DNA of 41,028 bases from Cylindrotheca closterium. Taxonomy: Eukaryota > Bacillariophyta > Bacillariophyceae > Bacillariales > Bacillariaceae. Positions within the stretch are counted from its first letter, which is position 1; the number at the start of each line of letters is the position of its first letter. Below are positions 21,129 to 31,462 of the stretch, piece after piece. Under the pieces are notes generated by a model. It saw only the letters and a list, made by a program, of their open reading frames with translations, did not search any database and was not told the origin of the DNA. The translations under genes were made by a program, and so were the position numbers. The stretch is from assembly GCA_933822405.4 (NCBI GenBank), contig CAKOGP040000258.1:1-41028 (forward strand). The letters are read 5' to 3'.

Positions 21129-21739
21129 GTTTGTTCTGTCTTGTGACTGTCGGCAAGCCAAGTAAAAGTGAGACTAGTGAAATGAAAGTCAGACTTCCAC
21201 GATGATTGCCGAAAAGTCGAAACGGGTTCTGAATAGTTTGGGCATCGTCTGCAACGCTCCAAGCATCTTCATCATCACCATCGTGGAACTAACACGAAAT
21301 CATTTCAGCCACGACTGAAATTGGCTAACTGAAGCTGCTCAACGAAACAATCCTCAATCAGATGATTATTTGGGTGATTTGCAGTCCTGGCATGTTGGAG
21401 GTGCTTTTGAGTCTATGGCGGGCGCAAGAGCTTCACCGTCATTGTCATCTCTCTCCTTGTTATTATTCATTTTGCAGATTTTTATTTTGACTCATCACTC
21501 ATCACTCATCACACAATATCCTTTGAAGTGTCTGTCCTTCATACAGGTTATTTTACATGACACGCACGTATGTACGTGTACAAGTACCAGTAGGATATTC
21601 CTGTAGGCAACCCATAAAATAGAATCCGGGTTATTCTTTGCCTCATCATCATGTCTATATATCCGACAATGGAATAATATCCAAATCAAAATGTCAGTGT
21701 TCAACTATATGATCTAGTGCCTCCACTGTTCTGATTACG
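21129..21739. other. Divergent spacer
   Basis: Bases to 21465 belong to the duplicated block. Beyond is a (tcatcac)n run at about 21490-21513, a GTAC-rich stretch near 21566-21586, and sequence leading to the LRR gene ATG at 21740. No gene is supported. Confidence 0.4.
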
Positions 21740-23903
21740 ATGTCTTCGATTCCGGAAGGAGGCAGAATGGCATTGTCGCCGTCGCCACCTTCAGAGTCTT
21801 CCACTGCTCTCTCAGAGTCGTCAACCAACGAGAATAATAATCAATTTACATCCATCACAGTTGAATTCATCTATTCAGGAGAATCATCATCATCCTCCTC
21901 CTCTACCAAGAATGGTGCCCGCAAACGCATCACCAAGGCACCTGCCGCGGTACAAAAGCTTCTTATTCGTCCTACCGCTGCCTCATTGCCCAATCGGCTG
22001 TGCGAAAAGTGTCATGACCTGCACGAAGTGGTAATGATAGAACAAGAAGAAGATCATGAAGCCATTATTGTCAATAGCAGCATAACGATTTTGCAGACCA
22101 ACACAATCAAACCAGCTTGCCAACTCAAAACAATTGGAGACTACGCCTTTGCGGAGTGTATTAAGCTACCAAGAATTTCGATTGCTTGGTCGGTCGAAAC
22201 CATTGGCAAGAATTCATTTGCCAGGTGCAACCAGTTGGTTCAAGTAGACCTCAATGCTGCTGTGTCAAAACTAAAGCATATCGGATTCTGCTCCTTTTAT
22301 CAGTGTACGGCCTTGGCGCGAATTTACATTCCATCGACTGTAGAAGAGATTGAAGGCCATGCCTTTCATGGCTGTAGATCCTTGAAAGAAGTCAAGCTGC
22401 TAGCAGCCTTTGAACAACCAAAAGACGAAGAACTCCGTTTGGGATCCTTGGTGGTTGGTCCATCCGCCTTTCTGGATTGTTCTTCCTTCGAAAAAATCAA
22501 AATTCCATCCAGTCTCGAGAAACTTCCCAAGAGTTGCTTCCATTCATGTAGCAACTTGAAACAAGTCTCCCTTCCCGAAGGTCTCAAGAAAATCAAGGCC
22601 AGCTCGTTTCTCAATTGCATTTCGTTAAACTATGTCAAGATTCCATCGACAGTCGAAACAATTGAACAGGATTCCTTCAAGGGATGTTCAGCTTTGGAGG
22701 GCGTCGACTTTGGTAGCCCTCATCATCAACAACAACAACAACAGTCAAGCCTTCTAAAACACATGGAATGGGAAGCATTTATGGATTGCATTGCGCTGAG
22801 AAAAGTCAAGATTCCAAACACAGTGACAGTCATCAAATCGAGTGTCTTTTTCGGATGCACGTCGTTGGTAGTAGATGTGGAACTATCGGAAGGATCGAGT
22901 CCAAGAGATTCAGCATTCTGCCTTTGGTAACTGCCTTGCGCTCCAAGCGGTTATTTTGCCCCAGTCGGTGGAATTGGTTGGGATTCGGGCCTTTGCCAGC
23001 TGTCCGCGGTTGGTGACGGTCGAAATTCCACCGACGGGAATGTCTCCTCAATTTCGGATTCGCAAGGATGCCTTTGTCCATTGCAAGGCCATGATCAATG
23101 TATCACTGCCCAGATCTCTAAGCGAAGAATACAAGATTCATGGACTCGACAACAGATTTGGTTCTGGATTCGGCGAGAATGGATTTCAAGGATGTACTTG
23201 GCTCGAGCAGCAATATGGAAGGGATCTAGCTCCCTTTTTTATGGGTGAAGTCAGCCGATTTGGAGACGATTACCCGATCCACAAATTGTGTTATCATTCA
23301 TCAGCAACGAGTGTGCAAACATTGCGTAAAGCCATTCAAAACCACCAAGTAGCAAAGAAGGATGATAGGAATGACATTGTGGATGACTTTGGCATGTCAC
23401 CCTTTCATATACTCCTGACTGCTGGGAAGCGGCGAGTCGATTTGCTCGAGGTGCTGCTAGAGACCTATCCATCCTACATTTTGGGTTGGGAGGATGTCAC
23501 CGGGAAAAAGGCCATTGAATATTGCTTCTTGGGATGGAATTGGACCATCGAGTCCATGTACATGGTTCAATTATGCCTTCAGAACTACGTGACTCGTCGT
23601 CTTTCCATGTGGGGTGGGTCCACAGTATGGGATACTGACTTGACTGCCGAGATCAACAGTATCCTTTCCGAAGACAACAATGAACGGCAACAGCTACTGT
23701 GGCGGGCAACCTTTGCTACCTTCCAAGTTTTTGAACAAGTCGAGGGGGTATCTGTTCTAGAGCTTGCCTTGTGGAAGCGAGAAATATTTGAGCAGAGCAA
23801 TGGAGACCTCGCCCAAGATGCGGCTGAGCGAGAAGTCCATCGAGCTCGATGCGGATCGTCGTTTGTAATTCCTAATGTGGTGTCCTTTCTGGAACTTGGA
23901 TAA
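21740..23903 (+). pseudogene. BspA-like LRR_5 protein with ankyrin-like C terminus, one-base frameshift
   Basis: The ATG at 21740 opens a frame that ends at 22930, while the homologous continuation is in another frame to the TAA-free end at 23903 (stop TAA overlaps 23900-23903). The total length of 2164 bases equals 721 codons plus one base. The shift lies within 22892-22897: VELSEG continues as RVQEIQHSAFGNC if one base is dropped. The LRR_5 array (about residues 130-470) shows repeated I...AF..C..L..V..P units, for example IEGHAFHGCRSLKEVKL. The C-terminal part has DDFGMSPFHILLTAGKRRVD and VLLETYPSYILGWEDVTGKK, ankyrin-like. Such proteins are abundant in diatoms; roles are mostly unknown. 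It may be intact in the organism if the extra base is a sequencing error. Confidence 0.75.
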
Positions 23904-24022
23904 TCATACTTTGGAGTACGGATGCCTGCTGAATAATATCTTTCGGATGTGTAATGGAACATGTGCATTCGTAATATACCTTACCACCAAGAAGAACAGA
24001 TACCTACAGCCTACTGTACAGT

Positions 24023-24338
24023 ACTCGTCGTCTTTTCATATGGGGTGGGTCCACAGTATGGGATACTGACTTGACTGCCAAGATCAACAGTATCCTTTCC
24101 GAAGACAACAATGAACGGCAACAGCAGGCGGAAAAGACTGTCTTGAATACTTCGTGCATCATAACTATGGGGACGGATTTGGTCACCAGCTAAGTGATAT
24201 TGCGGCTGCGATGGTCTATCACCTTCTGAACCGGAATCAAATGTGCTTTTTGGGAATAGTTTACTATGATGGAGACCACCATCAGTTTGATCATGGATGC
24301 AAATCATGCCCGGCAATCTACAATACTCTCAGCCGACA
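24023..24338 (+). pseudogene. Chimeric scrap: LRR-gene fragment fused to glycosyltransferase fragment
   Basis: Bases 24023-24125 match 23592-23694 of the LRR gene with a few substitutions. Bases 24124-24338 match 34443-34657 of the glycosyltransferase gene with no difference seen by eye. The two pieces overlap by the two bases gc. The glycosyltransferase part encodes GDGFGHQLSDIAAAM and neighbouring residues. After 24338 similarity stops abruptly. There is no start and no complete domain. Confidence 0.9.
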
Positions 24339-24835
24339 TCGTTTGGAACACCACAAAATAAAAATTTCGTCGTTTTTCCGACGATTCAGTCGACCAACTC
24401 TTATGCTCGACTCCGTCGACTAAATATTTGTTCTTAGTTTTCGGCATCATTTACAGACCCTACACCCTGTACATTTATAATATACTACGCATGATGCTTG
24501 TAAAAAGTAATACAGTGTTGGCTAAGAAGGAGTATGGTACTGTGCGAGGTAGAACAATCCTGGTATTTCTTCTTGACCGACAGGTTTGGTTAAAACGATA
24601 CCATCTCTTATGTACCACGATAGGTACGATTCAACGTACAAGAATGAAGCAAACATCATGAGATACCGCGGATTCAAGATTACTTGACAACCGCACGAAG
24701 ACTGCTAATATTTTTCAATCTTTTCTTCTTTTGGAATATATTTTCTAGAAACGCGTGCTGCATCTCATCATCACCCAGTCGCGCCAAGACAGCTATTGTC
24801 TCATAATGTGACACGTTCCTATCAAAGTAGGAACA
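24339..24835. other. Spacer
   Basis: No gene or repeat is recognised. Short open frames have no family features. Near 24361-24421 there are several cgacg and gtcga motifs of no clear meaning. Confidence 0.35.
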
Positions 24836-25309
24836 ATGGCCTCGGTAACTGAAGGCGACGTTCTCCGTCGTAGAAAACGTGGTCGCCATGCTGGAAATCA
24901 GCACTAGAGACAACTTGTGAGCGACAGATTGGACGAGTACAAGGGTGCAAATAGGGACGACAGAATGCTTATGGCAGGTTTGATCGTCTTGGAAGTCCAA
25001 GACTCTGGTGGCCGTTTCTTGGAGCACGATGACAATGTAGGTTATTTGGAGATGTAAAAAGCTGAAGCCGTGCGCATGACAAGGCAATGCTTCATAAACC
25101 TGCTCTATCGAATGAGACGTGATGATGCATCACGGTTTTTCAACAATTGGGCCGACGGGAATGTTGACCAGTTGTGTGATAAACTACGAGCAACTCGCAT
25201 AATGAAAGACTTGACTGCCAAATTCTCCACCAATGCGAATTTCGCAAAGTTGGTTGGGGCCTTGTCGGAAAACCAGTCGCTCACCACCATGAACATGTCA
25301 TGGTTCTGA
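24836..25309 (+). pseudogene. DUF6824-type diatom gene with two in-frame stops
   Basis: From ATG 24836 one continuous frame reads MASVTEGDVLRRRKRGRHAGNQH, a TAG, RQLVSDRLDEYKGANRDDR and SGGRFLEHDDN, then GYLEM, a TAA, and AEAVRMTRQCFINLLYRMRR. This order matches the domain I know as DUF6824, common in diatoms: DVL.GRG......HPGN..FR.L......Y......, then GGRFL, then A..K..Q.LR..... Expected residues are replaced by the two stops, and the GRG is degraded to RRK. The last residues, LVGALSENQSLTTMNMSW, resemble an LRR of the ribonuclease-inhibitor type. With no indels, decay appears fairly recent. Domain name from memory. Confidence 0.6.
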
Positions 25310-25420
25310 CTTGCATGTTGAAACTACAGTAGTATTATTGAATGGTGTGACTGACTGACTCATCCCTTCAACTGCACAATCACGCATGTCCGAGTTTTAT
25401 TAAAACGAAAGCAGGGCATC

Positions 25421-26915
25421 TTGAAAGTGGCCAGCTTTTTGGCAGTCATCCTTCTGTTCCTTCAACACTTCCTTTTGACGAGACAAGGCTTTCGGAAGGC
25501 CCTTGTAGCGACAGCAGAACTCAGTGTCAAGAATCAATACAATGTCAACAGAACGGACACTCAATTCCAACAGGATACAAACAGTACGGGAGGTGATGAG
25601 CTTGCTGTATCGAAACAAGACTATGAGAACCATGTGCAACCCGACACGTCACCATCATCACCGCAAGTTCCATCCCGTACACCAACCACAGCAGAAGTGT
25701 CAGAAGATGGAGACTCTATATTAGGTGATGTGCCAATCGAAAGAATAGAATATAAGCCTCCATTGGCTTTGCTGGAATGAGCGATCGTGCATCGATCGTT
25801 GTCATCATGTTGTCGAAACTGGCTGGTTACTTGTGTGCAGTGCGGTCGATTTGCCAGCACCCATGTCGTCCTTTGCTCGCTCCCACAATCTGGGCAAAAA
25901 ATTAGGGAAGAAGTTCGATGGGGTGACTTTTTCAATCTTACCTTTCGTCCAGACGGTTCACAGAGTCTATATGACATTCGAGACAATCCGAATCGGTGAC
26001 CCACAACACCACTACACACAAGAGCTGGGCGCCCTGCTGGGCCTTTACAACAGATCCAAATATCCTCAGGATTGGTCGTTATTGACATCCAACAAGTCAA
26101 GCAATCTACTCCGCGATTTCGAGCAACTCCAGCGACATTCTTCGGATCACTAATACGATCCCGATCGAGGCTTTTTGTGAGAAATACATACATCGGGTAT
26201 TGTACAAATCGGATTTGCGAAAGGTCGATAGACTGCCAGGACTCAATGATACGGAAGCAAAGCAACTACTATACGACCCGAATAACAGAGCTATCATGAT
26301 CGAATGCGTCCTTCGCTATTGACAAAGGTACCAGCATGTCAATATGCCTCGCAAACACCAGAAGAAATGGAGCCATAGCTCCACTGAATACCTTTCGGAC
26401 CGAATTGCGAAAGCGAGTTTAGGCACTAGCTCCAGGAGGCACTTCCACAAACTTTGGCTTTTTTCCACATTCGACGAGGAGATTCCAAAAAGGTGTGCAA
26501 CACCACGTTGCCCGACTTATTGGAAAGCTATTTGAAATGTTCCTTGTATGGAACGGAATCAACAGGAAAGAATATTACCCTCTTGATGGGTAGTGACGAG
26601 CGAAATGCAAAGTATCGTCAACAAGTTTTGGACTTGATGAACCACAAAAGCAATGCAGCATTGCCTTCTTATCCCCACGTTTCCATGCTGGATGCGGACG
26701 CGATTACAAAGGAATTGATGGAAGAGTTGGTGGCACAAAAGGCCATGCCGGAATGGCTAGAGTATCGAGCAACCACTATCAATTGTTTTCTATTGCTACA
26801 AGGAATTGGCATGTTGGGAGCCTTTACTTTCTCTTCGTTTTACCTTAGCAAGAGACAGAGTGATTGCCGTCCGTGCAACCATCTCTTGACGGCTTACCCA
26901 GGGATATGGAAGTGA
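25421..26915 (+). pseudogene. Decayed type II glycosyltransferase (HIRRGD family), copy 1
   Basis: The frame from 25421 reads KVASFLAVILLFLQHFLL, a membrane anchor, but starts at TTG; no in-frame ATG replaces it. It stops at 25780 after a Ser/Thr/Asp-rich stem. Further pieces lie in other frames: SIVVIMLSKLAGYL, then FDGVTFSILPFVQTVHRV to QLQRHSSDH, then KYIHRVLYKSDLRKVDRLPG to IECVLRY, then FFHIRRGDSKKVCNTTLPDL and the long open C terminus to 26915. That end includes LLMGSDERNAKYR and ECRATT-like YRATTINCFLLLQGIGMLGA. HIRRGD is the donor-binding motif of fucosyltransferase-like folds. Several frameshifts make a functional product unlikely, although a multi-intron gene cannot be ruled out. 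Confidence 0.7.
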
Positions 26916-27401
26916 TACGAGGGTTGCGGGGTGAAGGAATCTGGAAGCAGCAGATGAAAAGAGAGCAGAAAATCGTCTTGCTGGCTTTGCTATCACTCGA
27001 TTGGTCCAACGCCCAAACGTTGGAAGCGATTAGCTTACTGTAAGGCTGCTAAGACCTGTGTTGATTGATTCTTTGGACTATTTGTTTATGCTGCTATTTA
27101 TTTTCAAACTACTTTGCTTTGCAGTAGCTTTTGTTTTATCTCATATGGTTACTCTATTGAATATGCCATAACATCTTATAGAGCTCTCATCGCTTCATAA
27201 CGAATTTGAATTGAACGGCACTTTGAACCTTGTTTGAACCACACCTCCAAGGTTTCCTCCACTGTTATTCATCAATCCCCAGTTGTTTGTTTCCCCATGA
27301 GACTTACTCTCGGCTCCCAATTTCCGTAGCCATACCGCTGCAGGAGTAAGTCCCATTCCCCACTTTGGAAAGATTCAAGCACCAATACAATGAGATCCTT
27401 A
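26916..27401. other. Spacer within the segmental duplication
   Basis: Convergent region between the glycosyltransferase remnant and the antisense coiled-coil remnant. Its counterpart is 31463-31927. It carries a 14-base deletion near 26970 relative to copy 2 (copy 2 has an extra tgacgccgtttc segment). No gene is supported. Confidence 0.5.
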
Positions 27402-27641
27402 TCACCAGCCAGGCTTTGAAAAGAAGGGGAGAGGTTTGCGTTGTCCCAACGGTGCCGCATAGTCCGAGGAGGTGGAGACTCGGCGTCTTTTGGTCTTCGA
27501 GAGTGACAATTCTTGCTGTCGTTCAAGTTCACGTTTCTTTGCCGTGAGTGAGTCTTTCAATCTCCTTGACAAGACCTTGGATCGACTTTTGGACGTCAGC
27601 ACAGTTGTATTATTGCCATGTGTAGAAACAATCCATGTGAA
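27402..27641 (-). pseudogene. Truncated copy of the coiled-coil protein gene
   Basis: The minus strand encodes LTAKKRELERQQELSLSKTK and RRRVSTSS, then PLGQRKPLPFFSKPGW before a stop. This corresponds to LTAKKRELERQQEISPSKTK and RRRVSTSS of the intact gene at 31928-33217. Upstream similarity is frameshifted and ends near 27641, where the duplication stops, so the first about 300 residues are absent. Confidence 0.8.
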
Positions 27642-27959
27642 AAACTCGCATTCTTTCGAGCAATGCGAACAACGAACTGTGGCAACAAAGATCCCCCCAG
27701 CTCTGTCGTTCTTTTTAAAACAAACCCAGGACTGTAAGATTGCAAAGGTCAACCATCATCGAACTTTCATTCTAAAAAAATGCACATCACAAAATTCGTC
27801 TGCCCATCATGCGATTGAGCAATCTGTAATAAAAAAAATATATAACGTCAACACTGCAGTTGAACGCCAATCTTCGCGTTGAGGGAAAAACAGAGGCGAA
27901 GCGTTGATGCCGTCAGACGTGCCCTTTTCCTGCACGCTGATTGGTAGAATCGTCCGTTG
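27642..27959. other. Spacer
   Basis: AT-rich sequence outside the duplicated segment. No gene or repeat is recognised before the minisatellite. Confidence 0.35.
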
Positions 27960-28100
27960 CGTACAGACCAAGCGCCGTTACGTACAGATCAAAACCGTTA
28001 CGTACAGATCAAAAATTTGGCGTACAGATCAAAAATTTGGCGTACAGATCAAAAATTTGGCGTACAGATCAAAACCGTTACGTACAGATCAAAACCCAAC
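27960..28100. repeat. 20-bp minisatellite, seven units
   Basis: Units of 20 bp start cgtacagatcaaaa. The first unit (27960-27980) is degenerate with 21 bases. Units at 27981, 28061 and 28081 end ccgtta or ccaac, and three identical units at 28001, 28021 and 28041 end atttgg. All three forward reading frames stay open through most of the array because 20 is not a multiple of three, but no protein is inferred. Confidence 0.95.
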
Positions 28101-29995
28101 CCTGTTACGACACGTACTGGACACGCGGGCGGGGAGCAGTTTATGCTAGATCCCCCGGGGAGAAAAGAAGGGGAGAGAGGAAGAAGAGAGGACGAAAGAA
28201 AATTGATCGGCAAGACGGGAGACGTATGGGCGTTTCTAGCTCTTCCTTAGTCTCAATTTCCGTCGTGCCGATTACGGCGCGTCGCTTCAGTGAAGTACAC
28301 GGTTGGCGGACGGAGCGAAGAGTGTCGACGAAGAGGACGGAAGATTGGAGAAGACATTGTTCGCAATGGGAGCTTGTGGGATGATGGAGGCGATAGAAGG
28401 AGTTTAGCTGCTCGGTCAAGACCGTCAGCTTTTTTGCTTTTTCCCGCCCTCACCACCCTCTCTCTCGTTTGCACCATAGCTCGGTACCCCATTTGGTCCG
28501 GGTCTGTCTGTCAATCCTATTGATTGTCCCTTTTCGAATCCTATGATTGATTCGACCTCGGTGCAAACCAGTTACTAACTTAGTACCTCGCTACTGTGCC
28601 AAACCTACTCGCTTCTCGTATGTAGCATCAGGCTTTTGCCACAGTTTCCATGGTAGCATACGTGCGCGATCTCTCCAGACAAAGACTACATCATGCGATG
28701 GAGTGGAGGCGGCGCCGGGTAATCTTCGATTAAACGAAGAGCGAAGAGAAGAAGAGAAAGCAATAGAATTGCAATGAAGGGGCTCTACAACACAGTGCTG
28801 GTTTCACACATGGCGTCGCAAGATGACATGCGCTATGATCCTGGCGTTAGCCAGGATTTAGACGGATTTAGAACGAGGTAACAATCCATAAATGTTCGAT
28901 GTGATAATCGATGCGTCTGATGAACCGCCTACAGCAGTATTGAAATGATGTCCAAGCACCTCCACGCCAATAAAAATATCTACTATCCCTGCATATCGCA
29001 GATTAAATTGAAACTCGGAGGCTCATCGCACCGCGATTATTGGTGTCTCGAATACTTCAAGGTCGGAAGCATGAAAGTGATGTCAGTGTAAAGACGGCAG
29101 CCCAATCTTATTGTCTCGACAACAAACCATTTGGAAGCCAGGTGAATCAAGGCATGAAATACTGCTTGACTCTAGCAGCTTATACTATTGCTATGAAACC
29201 ATTGAAACGCTTACTTTTGCGAGGCTTGCGAGAACCAGCCAGTCTTGGATTCGATAGATAATCGGCGGTGTCCTCAATGGACTCAACATTTTGGGAACCA
29301 AGCAAGATGAGTAAGGGCCACCACAAAGCCCGATGTCATCGCAAATGGAGTAAAGACGTGTTCCACGATTGAACACATGCAATAATCAACCGGTTTTGAG
29401 TAAGATTCACAGTCGAAAACATAGACAGAAACCTTTCATGGTTCATTGTTGGCAAAAGCCGCGACAGGAAAGTCTGATACAGTATAGTCATAGATGATGC
29501 TTTCAGATTCGGGTATTGTATATTCTACTCTGACGACAATGCAATCAACCTTTTTGCACCCGTTTGAGACAATGACTTGATTCCAAAGGTGAAGAGACCT
29601 ACTACAAACTATTTATACCAATATCAGCAGCTGATTTCAATCTGCCATCAGAGAAGTCTGAACGATACTCGACAATACATAATAGTACCGTTACTCTATG
29701 TGCAAGATTGAAAAATCAGTTTCTATCGTTGGATCTATCTATTACCTCATGTAGTACCAGCCAATTTTAGTTGCCAACCTACCACCATGATCACATCTTC
29801 AGGGCAGCTAGAAGTGATCCTAGGGGATCTACAGCGCTTCCTCATGATCGAGGGCTAAATTGGGTCCTTAAGACAAGGTGTTTAGTTGTTTGATAAGACA
29901 GAGAAAGTGCTAGGGCCGTATGGAGCTTGGACCTAACATCCATACCCCCGCTAACATCATTTGAAGTCTGTGGAGAGTACTAATTTAGTGTGGAA
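28101..29995. other. Long region without a supported gene
   Basis: A purine-rich stretch (about 28155-28200) follows the minisatellite. A frame reading IEMMSKHLHANKNIYYPCIS and SHRDYWCLEYFKVGSMKVMS at about 28935-29090 looks coding-like but ends in a TGA/TAA-flanked context and matches no family I know; it may be a gene remnant. The remainder is AT-rich with frequent stops. Confidence 0.35.
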
Positions 29996-30087
29996 GAGAG
30001 TTAGTCGAATCATCCATCATTACAGTAGTGATAGAGAGCTGTGATTGGCTCATGCAACAACTAATAATAGTCAATCGACTAACTCTC
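29996..30087. repeat. Inverted-repeat element, MITE-like hairpin
   Basis: Perfect 13-bp arms gagagttagtcga (29996-30008) and tcgactaactctc (30075-30087) enclose 66 bases. Weaker symmetry (atttag outside both arms) extends it. No transposase or clear target-site duplication is visible. Confidence 0.5.
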
Positions 30088-30725
30088 ATTGGCTAAATAG
30101 GTGCAGATTATGATTCCCAACGTGTCAATACTGTAGTATTATTATAAAAGGCAAAAAAGAGAAAAGGAGATAGCAATTATGACAATGCGATGAAGCATGT
30201 AAAGAGGTATAACAATAATAATGATGACTTCACGGTTCGTGCATAACCATTTTGAACCGAGTCCACCTCCAAGTTGCAAAATTCGCCGGAAACACGATCA
30301 CAGTATGGCGCATGGGCATGGCATGCATGAGATTATGGGCCCCAGAAGGAAAGAAGATTCACACCACATAGCAACCAGTGATGGTTCAACTGGTTCTGCG
30401 TTGGGTGGTCCTTTGGGGTCCACAAAAGGTCCCCACATGCAGTAACGTAAAGTTCCCAGGATTATTGGGCTGTATTGGTGCCTGAACTGTGTTAGTGCCT
30501 TGTTGGATTGCTTCATGTGCTTCGGTTGCAGAGGTTCTTGGATTTTCATCTTTGCTTCAGTCGGTTTGCCATCGGTCTTTAGGTCCACATGGCCGCTCAT
30601 GGCCGTCATGGAGGGGGAAAGCCACTTAACAATGAGCTAGTCCCATATGTTTGGTCCTTGCGCTTCGAGGAGTATGCAACTAAGTCATAGATTCGGACTG
30701 AATCAATCAAGCATCCGGATAGAAC
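30088..30725. other. Spacer with uncalled open frame
   Basis: A minus-strand open frame (30298-30609) reads QSNKALTQFRHQYSPIILGT, somewhat protein-like, but matches no family I know and has no clear context. No other feature is recognised before the segmental duplication begins. Confidence 0.3.
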
Positions 30726-31462
30726 ATTATTGATATCCAACAAGTCCAGCAATCTTCTCCACAATTTCGAACAGATGCAGCAACATTCTTGGGAACGCGA
30801 ATACGATCCCGACGGAGGCTTTTTGTCGGAAATATACCGTACATCGAGTTCTGCACAAATCGGATTTACGAAAGGTCGATAGGCTGCCAGGCCTCGGTGG
30901 TGCAGGAATAAAGCAACTACTATACGACCCGAACAGGCCTATCACAATCGAATGCGTCCTTCGCTGTTGACAAAGGTACCAGCATGTCTCCCAAACACCA
31001 GAAGAAATGGAGCCATAGCTCCACTGAATACCTTTCGGACCGAATTGCGAAAGCGAGTCCAGGCACTTGGAAAGCTATTTGAAATGTTCCTTGTATGGAA
31101 CGGAATCAACAGGAAAGAATATTACCCTCTTGATGGGTAGTGACGAGCGAAATGCAAAGTATCGTCAACAAGTTTCGGACTTGGTGGACAACAACAGCAA
31201 TGTATCATTGCCTTCTTATCCCCACGTTTCCATGCTGGATGCGGAGGCGATTACAAAGGAATTGATGGAAGAGTTGGTGGCACAAAAGGCCATGCCGGAA
31301 TGGCTAGAGTATCGAGCAACCACTATCCATTATTTTCTATTGCTACAAGGAATTGGCATGTTGGGAGCCTTTACTTTCTCTTCGTTTTATCTTAGCAAGA
31401 GACGGAGTGATTGCCGTCCGTGCAACCATCTCTTGACGGCCTACCCAGGGCTATGGAAGTGA
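30726..31462 (+). pseudogene. Decayed glycosyltransferase fragment (HIRRGD family), copy 2
   Basis: The fragment corresponds to 26079-26915 of copy 1 and lacks the whole N-terminal half. The frame beginning ISNKSSNLLHNFEQMQQHSW shifts after EIYRTSS. Relative to copy 1, 93 bases (26428-26520) are missing at about 31067, exactly those encoding the HIRRGD motif. The C-terminal part from ESYLKCSLYGTESTGKNITL to 31462 is open and close to copy 1. No functional enzyme can result. Confidence 0.85.

Larger units (their letters stand above)
18751..21465. repeat. Long duplicated block, copy B
   Basis: Partner of 12162-14876. See that entry for the distribution of differences. After 21465 copy B has an extra stretch of about 20 bases (around 21465-21486) relative to copy A, then diverges. 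Confidence 0.9.
26079..27641. repeat. Segmental duplication, copy 1
   Basis: Matches 30726-32198 with substitutions and indels. It contains the 3' half of the glycosyltransferase, an antisense truncated coiled-coil gene, and the spacer between them. Copy 1 keeps the HIRRGD stretch that copy 2 has lost; copy 2 keeps the complete coiled-coil gene. Confidence 0.85.

Noticed and set aside
24680..25087. 135-codon minus-strand open frame
   Set aside because: It lies antisense to the DUF6824-type sequence, whose domain match is on the plus strand.
24836..25309. Stop readthrough or altered genetic code in the DUF6824-type gene
   Set aside because: All intact genes in the window use TAA, TAG or TGA as ends, and two different stops replace conserved positions; simple decay is the better explanation.
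27960..28100. CRISPR array
   Set aside because: Units are contiguous with no unique spacers, in a eukaryotic context.
27904..28384. Open frames through the 20-bp minisatellite
   Set aside because: A 20-bp unit without stops keeps all frames open; the peptide is only repeat translation.
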